NCBI GenBank assembly: GCA_025963265.1
Contig: JAOPUY010000208.1
Span: 1 to 9,895, forward strand
DNA: 9,895 nucleotides
From: Frankiales bacterium
GTDB lineage: Bacteria > Actinomycetota > Actinomycetes > Mycobacteriales > Jatrophihabitantaceae
Direction of reading: 5' to 3'
The notes under the pieces: generated by a model
The model's input: the letters and a program-made list of their open reading frames with translations, nothing else
The model's database searches: none
Told to the model about the DNA's origin: nothing
Position numbers and translations under genes: made by a program
Part shown: one piece after another, positions 1-6,437 of the stretch
How positions within the stretch are numbered: position 1 is the first letter of the stretch
How the letters are laid out: every line of letters starts with the position of its first letter

Positions 1-277
1 GCAGCGAGTCGAAGGCGTCGCGGCGGCCGGTGACGATCTTGTGGACGTAGCTCTGGTGGCCGGTGTCGAACAAGATCGGCTCGGCCGGCGAGTCGAAGAC
101 CCGGTGCAATGCGAGCGTGAGCTCGACCGCTCCCAGGTTGGGGCCGAGGTGGCCGCCGGTCTTGGAGACTTTAGCGACCAGGAAGTCCCTGATCTCGGTT
201 GCGAGCAGGGTCATCTCATCCACGTCGAGCAGACGCAGGTCGGCCGGACCCGAGATCCGATTCAGCACAGAGGTCAT
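1..277 (-). CDS. dxs: 1-deoxy-D-xylulose-5-phosphate synthase, N-terminal part (cut by window edge)
   Basis: This is the N-terminal 92 residues of DXS, the thiamine-diphosphate enzyme that condenses pyruvate with glyceraldehyde 3-phosphate in the first step of the MEP isoprenoid pathway; it is cytosolic. The visible part begins [17 protein letters not shown] and carries the family signatures GGHLGPNLG (residues 41-49) and [10 protein letters not shown] (71-80), followed by TGRRD. Their histidines correspond to active-site histidines of the family. The full enzyme is usually about 620-640 residues, so most of the gene lies beyond base 1. The ATG at 277-275 is chosen because it gives the usual N-terminus. 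There is no Shine-Dalgarno sequence near it, but TAGTCT (287-292, minus strand) ends nine bases upstream, so the leader would be very short. The gene follows the RNA methyltransferase on the same strand after 39 bases and may have its own promoter. Identity is nearly certain. Confidence 0.95.
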   Translation of the reverse strand, partial: MTSVLNRISGPADLRLLDVDEMTLLATEIRDFLVAKVSKTGGHLGPNLGAVELTLALHRVFDSPAEPILFDTGHQSYVHKIVTGRRDAFDSL

Positions 278-286
278 GGTCAGCTC

Positions 287-292
287 AGACTA
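287..292 (-). promoter_or_regulatory. Putative -10 element for dxs
   Basis: TAGTCT on the minus strand fits the actinobacterial TANNNT -10 pattern and ends nine bases before the dxs ATG. No clear -35 element is visible. The assignment rests on position and pattern only. Confidence 0.35.
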
Positions 293-316
293 GTCGCCTC
301 CGGGCCGCAATCGTTG

Positions 317-1630
317 TCAGGAGCCCTCCGGCTCGTCACGCGAGGCTGGCCGCAGGGTGGCCACGCATTCGACGTGGTGGGTCATCGGGAAGGCGTCGAA
401 GGCCCGCAGGCCCGCTAGTTCCCAGCCGGCGTCGCGGGCGGTGCGGACATCGCGGGCCAGCGCGGCCGGATCGCAGGCGACGTAGACGATCACCCGGGCC
501 GGCAGTTCGAGCAGCGCCTGCATCACGGCCCGGCCCGCTCCGGTGCGGGGTGGGTCCAGCACGACGACGTCGGCCCCGCCCAGCGTCGCGCTCGCCGCCG
601 CCAGCGCGCCCGCGTCCACCGATCCGGCCTGCACGCTCGCCTGCGGATGACCCTCGAGGTTCCGCGCGGCGTCGGCCACGGCCCGCCGGTCGCCCTCAAG
701 GCCCAGGACGTGGCCGGTGGGGCCGACCGCCTCAGCCAGGGCGAGGGTGAAGAGCCCGGCGCCGGCGTACAGGTCGAGCACCCGATCACCAGCGCGGGGC
801 GCGGCGGCGGCGAGCACCGCGTCGGTGAAGGCTTGGGCCGCGGCTGGATGGGTCTGCCAGAACCCGGTCGAGCCAATCGTGAAGTCGTGGCCGTTGACCC
901 GGTACTGCAGCGACTCCGGGCCGGCCAGCAGCGCGCCCACGGCCGGCTTGGGTCGTCGGCGATCGCGTTGATTGCCCCGCCGCTGGTCCCGCCGGTACCC
1001 GGTCACCGCCACCGAGCCACGGTCATCGGCGGCCACCTCCACCTCGAGTTGTCCGGGCCACCGGGCCGCCAGCGCGGTGGCGTCGCCCACGCCGGGCGCG
1101 CCGATCGGGCAGGCGTCCAGCGCGAGGACCTCGTGCGAGCGGTGCACGCGCAGACCCAATCGCGCGTCTGCGGTCACGGCGTAGCGGATCCGACGCCGCC
1201 AGTGCAGGCCGGTCTCGTCCAGCGCCTCCACCGTCACCCGCCGGTCCAGCCCGGCCAGCCGCGCCAGCTGCTCGCTGATCACCGCCGCCTTCAGAGCGCG
1301 TTGCTCGGGCAGGTCGATGTGTTGGAAGTCGCACCCGCCGCAGCCGCCGGGCCGGGCGTGCTCGCACGGCGGCGCCACCCGATGCGGCGAGGGCTGGTGG
1401 ATCTCGACCGCGTCGGCCCGGCAGAACGAGCCGCCGCCGTCCTCGGTGACCTCGACGGTGACCGCTTCCCCTGGCAGGGCATGGCGGACGAAGACCACGC
1501 GGCCATCTTGGCGGGCGACGAAGTGACCACCGTGCGCGACGGCGTCGACCCGCACCGCCAGGCGGCGTCCGACCCAGTTCAACCGCTCGCCGTCCGCGGC
1601 CGGCGCCGGCTCGGAAATGTCGTGGGTCAC
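317..1630 (-). CDS. TRAM-domain class I SAM-dependent RNA methyltransferase (TrmA/RlmD family)
   Basis: A 437-residue enzyme of the TrmA/RumA (RlmD) family, which makes 5-methyluridine in tRNA or rRNA using S-adenosylmethionine. The N-terminal ~75 residues fit a TRAM RNA-binding domain. Four cysteines placed like the family's 4Fe-4S ligands follow: C89, C97, C100 (CEHARPGGCGGC) and C174 (LDACPIG). The Rossmann methyltransferase motif is VLDLYAGAGLFTLALA (284-299), with DPPR at 359-362. The catalytic cysteine is C386 in VACDPAALARD, and E421 in HHVEC fits the general base. The family more often has S/TCNP, so ACDP is a mild variant. Residues 211-229 form an Arg-rich insert. The GTG start at 1630 lacks a Shine-Dalgarno sequence but has TATCGT eight bases upstream. 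The M. tuberculosis counterpart is Rv2689c in the same neighbourhood. Which RNA and which uridine it modifies cannot be read from the sequence. Confidence 0.9.
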   Translation of the reverse strand: MTHDISEPAPAADGERLNWVGRRLAVRVDAVAHGGHFVARQDGRVVFVRHALPGEAVTVEVTEDGGGSFCRADAVEIHQPSPHRVAPPCEHARPGGCGGCDFQHIDLPEQRALKAAVISEQLARLAGLDRRVTVEALDETGLHWRRRIRYAVTADARLGLRVHRSHEVLALDACPIGAPGVGDATALAARWPGQLEVEVAADDRGSVAVTGYRRDQRRGNQRDRRRPKPAVGALLAGPESLQYRVNGHDFTIGSTGFWQTHPAAAQAFTDAVLAAAAPRAGDRVLDLYAGAGLFTLALAEAVGPTGHVLGLEGDRRAVADAARNLEGHPQASVQAGSVDAGALAAASATLGGADVVVLDPPRTGAGRAVMQALLELPARVIVYVACDPAALARDVRTARDAGWELAGLRAFDAFPMTHHVECVATLRPASRDEPEGS

Positions 1631-1638
1631 GTGTGGAC

Positions 1639-1644
1639 ACGATA
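1639..1644 (-). promoter_or_regulatory. Putative -10 element for the RNA methyltransferase gene
   Basis: TATCGT on the minus strand lies eight bases before the GTG start at 1630. It fits TANNNT and would give a leaderless or nearly leaderless mRNA. It sits in the 74-base gap shared with the divergent trkA gene. No convincing -35 element is seen. Confidence 0.4.
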
Positions 1645-1691
1645 GTGCCCGCCGGATCGCCCCCAGGGCCGCGTTTGCCAGTGAAACTGTG

Positions 1692-1697
1692 TAGCGT
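1692..1697 (+). promoter_or_regulatory. Putative -10 element for the first trkA gene
   Basis: TAGCGT ends seven bases before GTG 1705, which places the expected transcription start at or next to the start codon. A TTGCCA (1675-1680) resembles a -35 box, but the 11-base spacing is too short for it to work with this -10. Confidence 0.4.
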
Positions 1698-1704
1698 GCC
1701 CGGC

Positions 1705-2373
1705 GTGCACATCGTCGTCATGGGCTGCGGCCGGGTTGGCTCGACCCTCGCGCACCACTTAGAGCGGCTTGACCACTCAGTCGCCGTGATCGATCAAGAC
1801 CCCAACGCGTTCCGCCGGCTCGGAGACGCGTTCAAGGGCAAGACGATCGCCGGCATCGGCTTCGACCGCGACACCCTCGAGGCGGCCGGCATCGAGGGCG
1901 CTGACGCCTTCGCCGCCGTGTCCAGCGGCGACAACTCCAACATCATCGCGGCCCGGGTGGCGCGCGAGACCTTCGGCGTCGGCTACGTCGTCGCCCGCAT
2001 CTATGACCCGCGGCGAGCCGAGGTGTACGAGCGGTTGGGCATCCCGACCATCGCGACCGTCCCCTGGACGGCCGGCCGGCTGCTGAAGAACCTGCTCGGG
2101 GGCACCATCGACGAGGAGTGGCGCGATCCCACCGGCGAAATCGTGATGCTGCACGTGGTGCTGGCCGAAAGCTGGGTCGGCCACCGGATCACGGCGTTCG
2201 AGGCGGCCACCGGAACTCGGGTCGCGCTGATGTCTCGCTTCGGCCGGGGCGAGCTGCCCGGTCCGCACACCGTCATCCAGGCCGGCGACGAACTGCACGT
2301 GACCGCCACCGATGAGCTGGCCGAGGCGGTCCGCTCGGCCGCGTCTGAGGGCCCAGTCGGAGGGTTGCACTGA
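1705..2373 (+). CDS. trkA: TrkA-family potassium uptake regulator, first of pair (CeoB-like)
   Basis: A 222-residue cytosolic RCK protein, the NAD(H)-binding regulatory subunit type that gates Trk/Ktr K+ transporters. The TrkA_N Rossmann domain starts at once: HIVVMGCGRVGS holds the GxGxxG loop at 7-12, and AVID ends with acidic D30, which fits NAD binding. The TrkA_C domain covers about residues 140-215. The start is placed at GTG 1705 because family members begin directly with the first beta strand (MxIVxMGCGRVG); a longer frame reaching back to 1633 would add 24 residues without similarity and would overrun the divergent promoter. No Shine-Dalgarno sequence is present, and TAGCGT seven bases upstream suggests a leaderless transcript. 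The stop overlaps the next gene's start as TGATG, so the two are translationally coupled. Mycobacterial ceoB is the counterpart. No K+ channel subunit gene lies in the window. Confidence 0.9.
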   Translation: MHIVVMGCGRVGSTLAHHLERLDHSVAVIDQDPNAFRRLGDAFKGKTIAGIGFDRDTLEAAGIEGADAFAAVSSGDNSNIIAARVARETFGVGYVVARIYDPRRAEVYERLGIPTIATVPWTAGRLLKNLLGGTIDEEWRDPTGEIVMLHVVLAESWVGHRITAFEAATGTRVALMSRFGRGELPGPHTVIQAGDELHVTATDELAEAVRSAASEGPVGGLH

Positions 2374-3029
2374 TGCGGATAGCTATCGCCGGCGCCGGCG
2401 CGGTCGGTCGCTCGATCGCGCGGGAGGTGCTGGCCAACGGGCACCAAGTGCTGCTCATCGACAAGGACGAGCGCAAGATGCGCCAAGACCGGGTCGAGCA
2501 GGCCGACTTCTTGCTGGCCGACGCGTGCGAGCTGGCCAGCCTCGAGGCGGCCCGGCTCGAGGAGTGCGAGGTCGTGATCTCGGCCACCGGCGACGACAAG
2601 GTCAACCTGGTCGTCTCGCTGCTGGCCAAGACGGAGTTCTCGGTGCGTCGGGTGGTGGCCCGGATCAACCACCCGGCCAACGAGTGGTTGTTCACCGAGG
2701 CTTGGGGGGTCGACGTGGCGGTGTCCACCCCGCGCGTCATCGCCGCGCTGGTCGAGGAGGCGGTCTCGGTCGGCGACGTGGTGCGCCTGTTCAGCCTGCG
2801 AGAGGGCCAAGCCAACCTGATCGAGGTGACCTTGCCGGTCGGCGCGCCCTGCGCCGGAATCCCGGTCCGCGATCTGAAGCTGCCCGTCGACGCGGCGATC
2901 GTCGCGATCGTCCGCGCCTCGCGCGTGATCACCCCGACGCCGGACGAGCCACTCGAGCCGGGCGACGAGCTACTTTTCGTCGCCCTTCCGGAGGCTGAGC
3001 CGGCGATCCGGGCCGCGGTCTGCGCCTAG
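2373..3029 (+). CDS. trkA: TrkA-family potassium uptake regulator, second of pair (CeoC-like)
   Basis: A 218-residue RCK protein paralogous to its upstream neighbour. The Rossmann motif is IAGAGAVGRS (GxGxxG at 7-12), with D30 at the end of the second strand (VLLID). The TrkA_N domain runs to about residue 120 and the TrkA_C domain from about 135 to 215, ending in LEPGDELLFVALPEAE, a usual RCK_C ending. The ATG at 2373 shares one base with the TGA of the first trkA, which argues for coupled synthesis and probably a hetero-oligomeric regulator. This is the same arrangement as ceoB-ceoC in mycobacteria. The last 60 bases overlap the 3' end of the opposite-strand DUF3159 gene. The membrane partner is presumably encoded elsewhere. 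Confidence 0.9.
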   Translation: MRIAIAGAGAVGRSIAREVLANGHQVLLIDKDERKMRQDRVEQADFLLADACELASLEAARLEECEVVISATGDDKVNLVVSLLAKTEFSVRRVVARINHPANEWLFTEAWGVDVAVSTPRVIAALVEEAVSVGDVVRLFSLREGQANLIEVTLPVGAPCAGIPVRDLKLPVDAAIVAIVRASRVITPTPDEPLEPGDELLFVALPEAEPAIRAAVCA

Positions 3030-3770
3030 CTCGGACCGAACCGGCGGCTCGGCCTCCAGAGCAGGTCCAGCGGCGGGCTCGGCCGGCGCGGGCTGCTCGG
3101 TTGCCTCGCTCGCCTCGGCCGCTTCAGCGGCGGCCAGCAGCGGCTGGCGCGCCCGACGGATCACCCAAAACGTGTAGGCCACCACCAGCGCGTAGAGCGG
3201 GTAGCCCATCGCCAGCCGGGCCACGGCCAGCAGCCCGGTGCGGTTGTGCTGGAACAGCGTCGCCTGCACCGCGCCGCGGGCGGCGAACATCGCGAACGCC
3301 GCGACCGTCGAGTACACGTAGGCCCGGTAGAGGGACGGCACCCGTCGCCAGGTGGCGCCGGCGGCGAGCGGGGTCGGGTCCAGGAACTCCCACAGCACGC
3401 CGACCAACGGGCGTCGGACCAGCAGCGACACCGCGAAGACGGCCGCGTACAGAATCGAACCGGCGATGCCGAGCAGGAAGAACCCGCGCGCCTGGCCAGT
3501 TCGGGCCGCGATCGCCGCGGCCAGCCCCACGCTGACCAGGCCCATCAGCACCTGTTGCAGCGACTGCCGCCGGATCAGCCGGTAGACCGCGATGAGCAGA
3601 CCCGAGCCGACCGCGGTGAGGATGGCCTCGCGCAAGCCGCCGAGGGAGTTGGCGATGACGAAGACGATCGGCGGGATGGCCGTGATGACGGTCCCCGACC
3701 AGCCCCCGACTGACTGCAGGAGCTGTTGCCGCGTCTGCTCGCGCAGACCGTCCGGAGGTGGGCCGGCCAT
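2970..3770 (-). CDS. DUF3159 family integral membrane protein
   Basis: A 266-residue membrane protein that I place in DUF3159 from its sequence pattern and position (counterpart Rv2693c). Its function is unknown. Hydrophobic segments lie at about 28-46, 48-66, 74-89, 96-117, 150-168 and 188-205, which suggests five or six transmembrane helices. Conserved-looking stretches include SVGGWSGTVITAIPPIVFV near the N-terminus and GVLWEFLDPTPL (124-135), followed by WRRVPSLYRAYVYSTVA (141-157). Residues 211-250 form an Ala/Glu/Pro-rich tail, and the last 20 residues (RGPDRRLSLRKGDEK end) are encoded opposite the 3' end of the second trkA. The ATG at 3770 lies two bases after the DUF3710 stop, with no clear Shine-Dalgarno sequence, so translation is probably coupled to the upstream genes of the dut operon. 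Confidence 0.85.
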   Translation of the reverse strand: MAGPPPDGLREQTRQQLLQSVGGWSGTVITAIPPIVFVIANSLGGLREAILTAVGSGLLIAVYRLIRRQSLQQVLMGLVSVGLAAAIAARTGQARGFFLLGIAGSILYAAVFAVSLLVRRPLVGVLWEFLDPTPLAAGATWRRVPSLYRAYVYSTVAAFAMFAARGAVQATLFQHNRTGLLAVARLAMGYPLYALVVAYTFWVIRRARQPLLAAAEAAEASEATEQPAPAEPAAGPALEAEPPVRSELGADRGPDRRLSLRKGDEK

Positions 3771-3772
3771 CG

Positions 3773-4432
3773 CTAGTCGCTTTGGTCTTCGGCTGCCTGC
3801 ACCGCGTCGGCGATCTGCTGGGCCGCGACTTCGGGCAGGCTCAGCGGCACGGGCTCGCGGACTGGCAGCGCCTCGGCGCCGCGCACCACGACGAGTCCGC
3901 GGAAAGCGGCCAGGAACGGAGCGGCGCGATTGTCCTGCGTGGCGGGCGCGCCGACCAGCATCGCGCGCAGGAACCAGCGCGGCCCGTCGACTCCGATGAA
4001 GCGGACGGGGGTGGCTCCCCCGGGGGCGGGCAGCTTGGCCGCCAACTCGGGGCCGAACTCCCCCGCCACCTCCGAGACGGTGCCACGCTGCTCGGCGATC
4101 GAAATCTTGATCTCGGCCATGATGTCGGCCCAGATGCCGTCTTTGCGCGGGGCGGCGAAGACGCCCAGTTGCATGTGGCCGTGCTCGTCAGCCAGGTTGA
4201 CGCTGGCGATGGCGCCCTGCTCGTCCACCTCGACCTTGAGCTCCAGCCCGGTGTCGGTGGGGATTCGCAGCGCTCCGAGATCGATGTACTCGATCCCATC
4301 GCCCTCGGGGACATGACTGACGTCGTAGGGCCCAGTCGTCGGCTCGACCTCGTGATGCCGCGCGGTGTCCCACGGCGGCGTCGCGTCAAGCTTGGAGCGC
4401 TCGGTGCGTTTCTCTTTACGCCTCAGCGCCAT
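3773..4432 (-). CDS. DUF3710 family protein
   Basis: A 219-residue soluble protein of the actinobacterial DUF3710 family; its role is unknown. The start is basic ([14 protein letters not shown]). The conserved core follows: YIDLGALRIP (49-58), QLGVFAAPRKDGIWADI (88-104), DGPRWFLRAMLVGA (149-162) and VVVRGAEALPVREPVPLSLP (181-200). There is no signal peptide or membrane segment. The ATG overlaps the dut stop by one base (TAATG), and a good Shine-Dalgarno sequence, AAGGAG, lies ten bases upstream inside dut, which supports this start. The gene sits between dut and DUF3159 in one operon. In the mycobacterial layout a small OB-fold protein gene follows DUF3710, but here DUF3159 follows after two bases. 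Family assignment is confident; any link to dUTP or DNA metabolism would be inference from position only. Confidence 0.87.
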   Translation of the reverse strand: MALRRKEKRTERSKLDATPPWDTARHHEVEPTTGPYDVSHVPEGDGIEYIDLGALRIPTDTGLELKVEVDEQGAIASVNLADEHGHMQLGVFAAPRKDGIWADIMAEIKISIAEQRGTVSEVAGEFGPELAAKLPAPGGATPVRFIGVDGPRWFLRAMLVGAPATQDNRAAPFLAAFRGLVVVRGAEALPVREPVPLSLPEVAAQQIADAVQAAEDQSD

Positions 4433-4959
4433 TACTCGTTCTCTCCTTGTTGACTGGGTTGACCCTCGCGGTGGGCACGCTCGCCGTTACGACCAGGCTG
4501 CCCGCTGAGGGCGCCCGCGCCGCCCGTCGACCCGTGCCCGCCGGCCCCTCGCTCGGACTCAGACAGCTCGTCCACCTCGACGAAGACGGCGTGCTCAACC
4601 CGCTGGATGACCAACTGGGCGATGCGGTCGCCGCGCCGGATCTCGATCGGCTCGTGTGCGTCGTGGTTGATCACGATCACCTTGATCTCACCACGGTAAC
4701 CGGCGTCGATGGTTCCTGGCGCGTTGACCAGCCCCAGCCCCGCGCGGATGGCTAGCCCGGAACGCGGATGCACGAAGCCGGCGTAGCCCGGCGGCAGCTC
4801 GATCGCCAGGCCGGTCGGCAGCAGCGCGCGCTGCCCCGGCTGCAGCACGAGGTCGACGGTGGACACCAGATCGGCGCCGGCGTCGCCGGAGCGGGCGTAG
4901 CTGGGAAGTGGCACCGCGTCCAGCCGTCGCACGTTCACGGTCAGCGGCGCAGTCGTCAC
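4432..4959 (-). CDS. dut: Deoxyuridine 5'-triphosphate nucleotidohydrolase (dUTPase)
   Basis: A trimeric dUTPase of 175 residues that hydrolyses dUTP to dUMP and pyrophosphate, keeping uracil out of DNA and feeding dTMP synthesis. All five family motifs are visible: AGADL (27-31), HPRSGLA (64-70), [10 protein letters not shown] (82-91, catalytic D86), [10 protein letters not shown] (109-118) and GAGGHGSTG (138-146). The last motif has His where many dUTPases have Phe as the base-stacking residue, as in M. tuberculosis. Residues 150-175 are a polar tail rich in Gly, Gln and Glu, longer than the mycobacterial protein (about 154 residues). The start is GTG 4959 ([14 protein letters not shown]); the open frame continues upstream to 5493, but that part is the antisense of DUF3093. 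No Shine-Dalgarno sequence is present; TAACCT lies eight bases upstream. The gene heads an operon with DUF3710 and DUF3159. Confidence 0.95.
   Translation of the reverse strand: MTTAPLTVNVRRLDAVPLPSYARSGDAGADLVSTVDLVLQPGQRALLPTGLAIELPPGYAGFVHPRSGLAIRAGLGLVNAPGTIDAGYRGEIKVIVINHDAHEPIEIRRGDRIAQLVIQRVEHAVFVEVDELSESERGAGGHGSTGGAGALSGQPGRNGERAHREGQPSQQGENE
4443..4448 (-). promoter_or_regulatory. Ribosome binding site for the DUF3710 gene
   Basis: AAGGAG on the minus strand lies ten bases before the ATG at 4432, within the last codons of dut. It fixes the DUF3710 start and shows that this internal operon gene has its own Shine-Dalgarno sequence, unlike dut itself. Confidence 0.65.
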
Positions 4960-4967
4960 AGCGGTGA

Positions 4968-4977
4968 AGGTTACCCT
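4968..4977. promoter_or_regulatory. Overlapping divergent -10 elements for dut and DUF3093
   Basis: Bases 4968-4973 read TAACCT on the minus strand, eight bases before the dut GTG. Bases 4972-4977 read TACCCT on the plus strand, six bases before the DUF3093 GTG. Both fit TANNNT and share two base pairs. The whole intergenic gap is only 24 bases, so the promoters must overlap if both genes start here. Neither gene has a Shine-Dalgarno sequence. Confidence 0.45.
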
Positions 4978-4983
4978 CGTCAG

Positions 4984-5544
4984 GTGACTGACCAGCCGGG
5001 CCCGGCCGCCGCCGCGTCCCACCCGCCGCCGCCGATCGTCTACACCGAGCGGCTCTACACGCCGTGGTGGTGGTATCTCGCTGGTCTGGCGATCGCGGTG
5101 CTGCTGGGCGGCGAGTTCGCCACCGCGATTCCCACCTGGATCGCCTGGATCCCGTTCGGCCTGCTGCTGGTGGTCATGTTGCTCGGCGTCTGGCGCTTCT
5201 CCTCCGGCCGCGTCACGATCACCGCGACCGAGTTCAAGGTCGGCGAAAAGACGCTGCCGCTGACCTCGATCGAGCGCGCCATCGGCCTGTCCTCGACCGA
5301 GCTGCGCCGCCTGGTGGGCCGGCACTCGGATCCGACCGCGTTCAACTTCATCCGCTCCTGGGTCGGCCCGGGCGTGCAGCTGATCTTGGTCCCGCCGGCG
5401 CCCGGCGACATCCCGCGGGTGTCCCCCGAGCAGTTCGAGGACGGAGCGCTCGCTCCGTCCGTCACGCCGTACTGGGTGGTCTCGACCCGTCATCCCGAGC
5501 AGGTGCTGGCCGCGCTGTCCGCCGCGTCCGTCTTCATCGTCTGA
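4984..5544 (+). CDS. DUF3093 family membrane protein
   Basis: A 186-residue protein of the actinobacterial DUF3093 family (counterpart Rv2698); its function is unknown. After a Pro/Ala-rich start comes the signature [14 protein letters not shown] (19-32). Two hydrophobic segments at about 28-46 and 51-70 form a helical hairpin in the membrane. The C-terminal soluble part holds [19 protein letters not shown] (75-93), [16 protein letters not shown] (120-135) and [18 protein letters not shown] (161-178), all typical of the family. The start is GTG 4984: it gives a normal-length protein, has TACCCT six bases upstream and lies just outside the divergent dut start. Longer in-frame options upstream would run through dut. 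The stop codon lies in the first copy of a triple 14-bp repeat. Confidence 0.87.
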   Translation: MTDQPGPAAAASHPPPPIVYTERLYTPWWWYLAGLAIAVLLGGEFATAIPTWIAWIPFGLLLVVMLLGVWRFSSGRVTITATEFKVGEKTLPLTSIERAIGLSSTELRRLVGRHSDPTAFNFIRSWVGPGVQLILVPPAPGDIPRVSPEQFEDGALAPSVTPYWVVSTRHPEQVLAALSAASVFIV

Positions 5545-5577
5545 CCGAGATCGTCTGATCGAGATCGTCTGACCGAG
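5536..5577. repeat. Three tandem copies of a 14-bp repeat
   Basis: Three adjacent 14-bp units occur at 5536-5549, 5550-5563 and 5564-5577. Units 1 and 3 are identical (ATCGTCTGACCGAG) and unit 2 has one change (ATCGTCTGATCGAG). The TGA stop of DUF3093 (5542-5544) is in unit 1, and a TGA recurs in the other two units. The array sits in the 47-base gap between two convergent genes. Confidence 0.9.
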
Positions 5578-5591
5578 CCCATCCGGTCAGA
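5568..5591. terminator. Possible bidirectional terminator hairpin between convergent genes
   Basis: TCTGACCG (5568-5575) is the exact reverse complement of CGGTCAGA (5584-5591), giving an 8-bp stem with an 8-base loop. It uses the third copy of the 14-bp repeat and lies between the stops of DUF3093 and the 281-residue gene. No T-run follows on either strand, so a classical intrinsic terminator is not proven. Confidence 0.4.
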
Positions 5592-6437
5592 TCAGTCGGC
5601 GCTCAGCCCGCGGTCGCGGTACGGATGCGGCAGCTGCCGGAACCACTTGTCTTTCGCCGTGTCGCTCAACTCCGCGATCAGCGCCGTGCCCATCACCCGG
5701 GTCGCGCGCCGATTCACCTCCGCGCCGGCCAGCGCCCCGGCGAAGAACGGCGCGAGCGTGCTCGTGCCGCGGCCGAGGCGGCGCAGCACCTGGCCGCGCA
5801 ACTCGCGTTTGCCGGCGACGCCGAGGATCGCGGCCAGGCCGGCGCCGGTGAGCTCGGGGGTGATCGCGCGGCGTTGCGCCCAGGACATCACGTACAACCC
5901 GGCCCGCTGGCCGACGGTCCCAACGGCCGGCTGGCCGAGGATCTCGTGCAGCTCGGCGACCAGCTTGAGCTCCACCGCGGTGACCGCGAGCATCTCGGCC
6001 GCGACTTGGACGGGCGCGGCCAGCAGCGCGGGCGGGGCGACGAACTCGACCGCGGCCAGTCCGCCCGCCGCCGCGCCCAACCCGGCTGCCGTCCGGCTGG
6101 CCCGGCTGACCAGCAGATGGGCGATCTGGAGGTCGGTCAGCATGGGGTGCTGGCGGCGCAGCGCCGCCGCGTCGCGGACCGGAACTCGGGGCGCGAGTTC
6201 GAGGACGAGGTCGGTGAGCCAGCGCCCAGCCGCGACCGCCCGGAAGCCGGCCTGACGGGCGCTGGTCGACAACGCCGGAATCAGCGCGGCCAGCGCCCGG
6301 CTGCGCGCGCCTCGGTCGCCGGCGGCCTCGACCGCTCGGGAGATCAACCCGACGAGCTCGCCCGCAGGGTCGGCCCGCGCGGGCTGGGGCGGGTTCGGCG
6401 GCCGTCTCGGCCAGCGCCAGCGCTCGGCCGGAGTCAC
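5592..6437 (-). CDS. Hypothetical alpha-helical protein (281 aa)
   Basis: I do not firmly recognise this 281-residue protein. The N-terminus is Pro/Arg-rich (MTPAERWRWPRRPPNPPQPA). After that the sequence looks mostly alpha-helical and Ala-rich, with weakly hydrophobic stretches at about 116-145 (GLGAAAGGLAAVEFVAPPAL) and 195-208, and a Gly/Ala-rich segment FFAGALAGAEVNRRATRVMG (231-250). The last part, with small residues and an Asn-Arg pair, recalls EcsC-like proteins, but this is a weak resemblance. The open frame extends upstream to 6641, but that part lies over DUF4193 and has poor coding character. The GTG at 6437 is preferred because it forms a GTGA four-base overlap with the stop of a 30-codon ORF, suggesting coupled translation. 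It ends an operon led by DUF4193 and converges on DUF3093. Confidence 0.7.
   Translation of the reverse strand: MTPAERWRWPRRPPNPPQPARADPAGELVGLISRAVEAAGDRGARSRALAALIPALSTSARQAGFRAVAAGRWLTDLVLELAPRVPVRDAAALRRQHPMLTDLQIAHLLVSRASRTAAGLGAAAGGLAAVEFVAPPALLAAPVQVAAEMLAVTAVELKLVAELHEILGQPAVGTVGQRAGLYVMSWAQRRAITPELTGAGLAAILGVAGKRELRGQVLRRLGRGTSTLAPFFAGALAGAEVNRRATRVMGTALIAELSDTAKDKWFRQLPHPYRDRGLSAD

Noticed and set aside
1633..1704. N-terminal extension of the first trkA to 1633
   Set aside because: It would add 24 residues before the first Rossmann strand, unlike the family, and would place the start within the divergent promoter gap.
4960..5493. Upstream extension of the dut open frame through DUF3093
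   Set aside because: The extra 178 codons are the antisense of DUF3093, lack any dUTPase similarity, and would remove the divergent promoter. Known dUTPases begin near GTG 4959.
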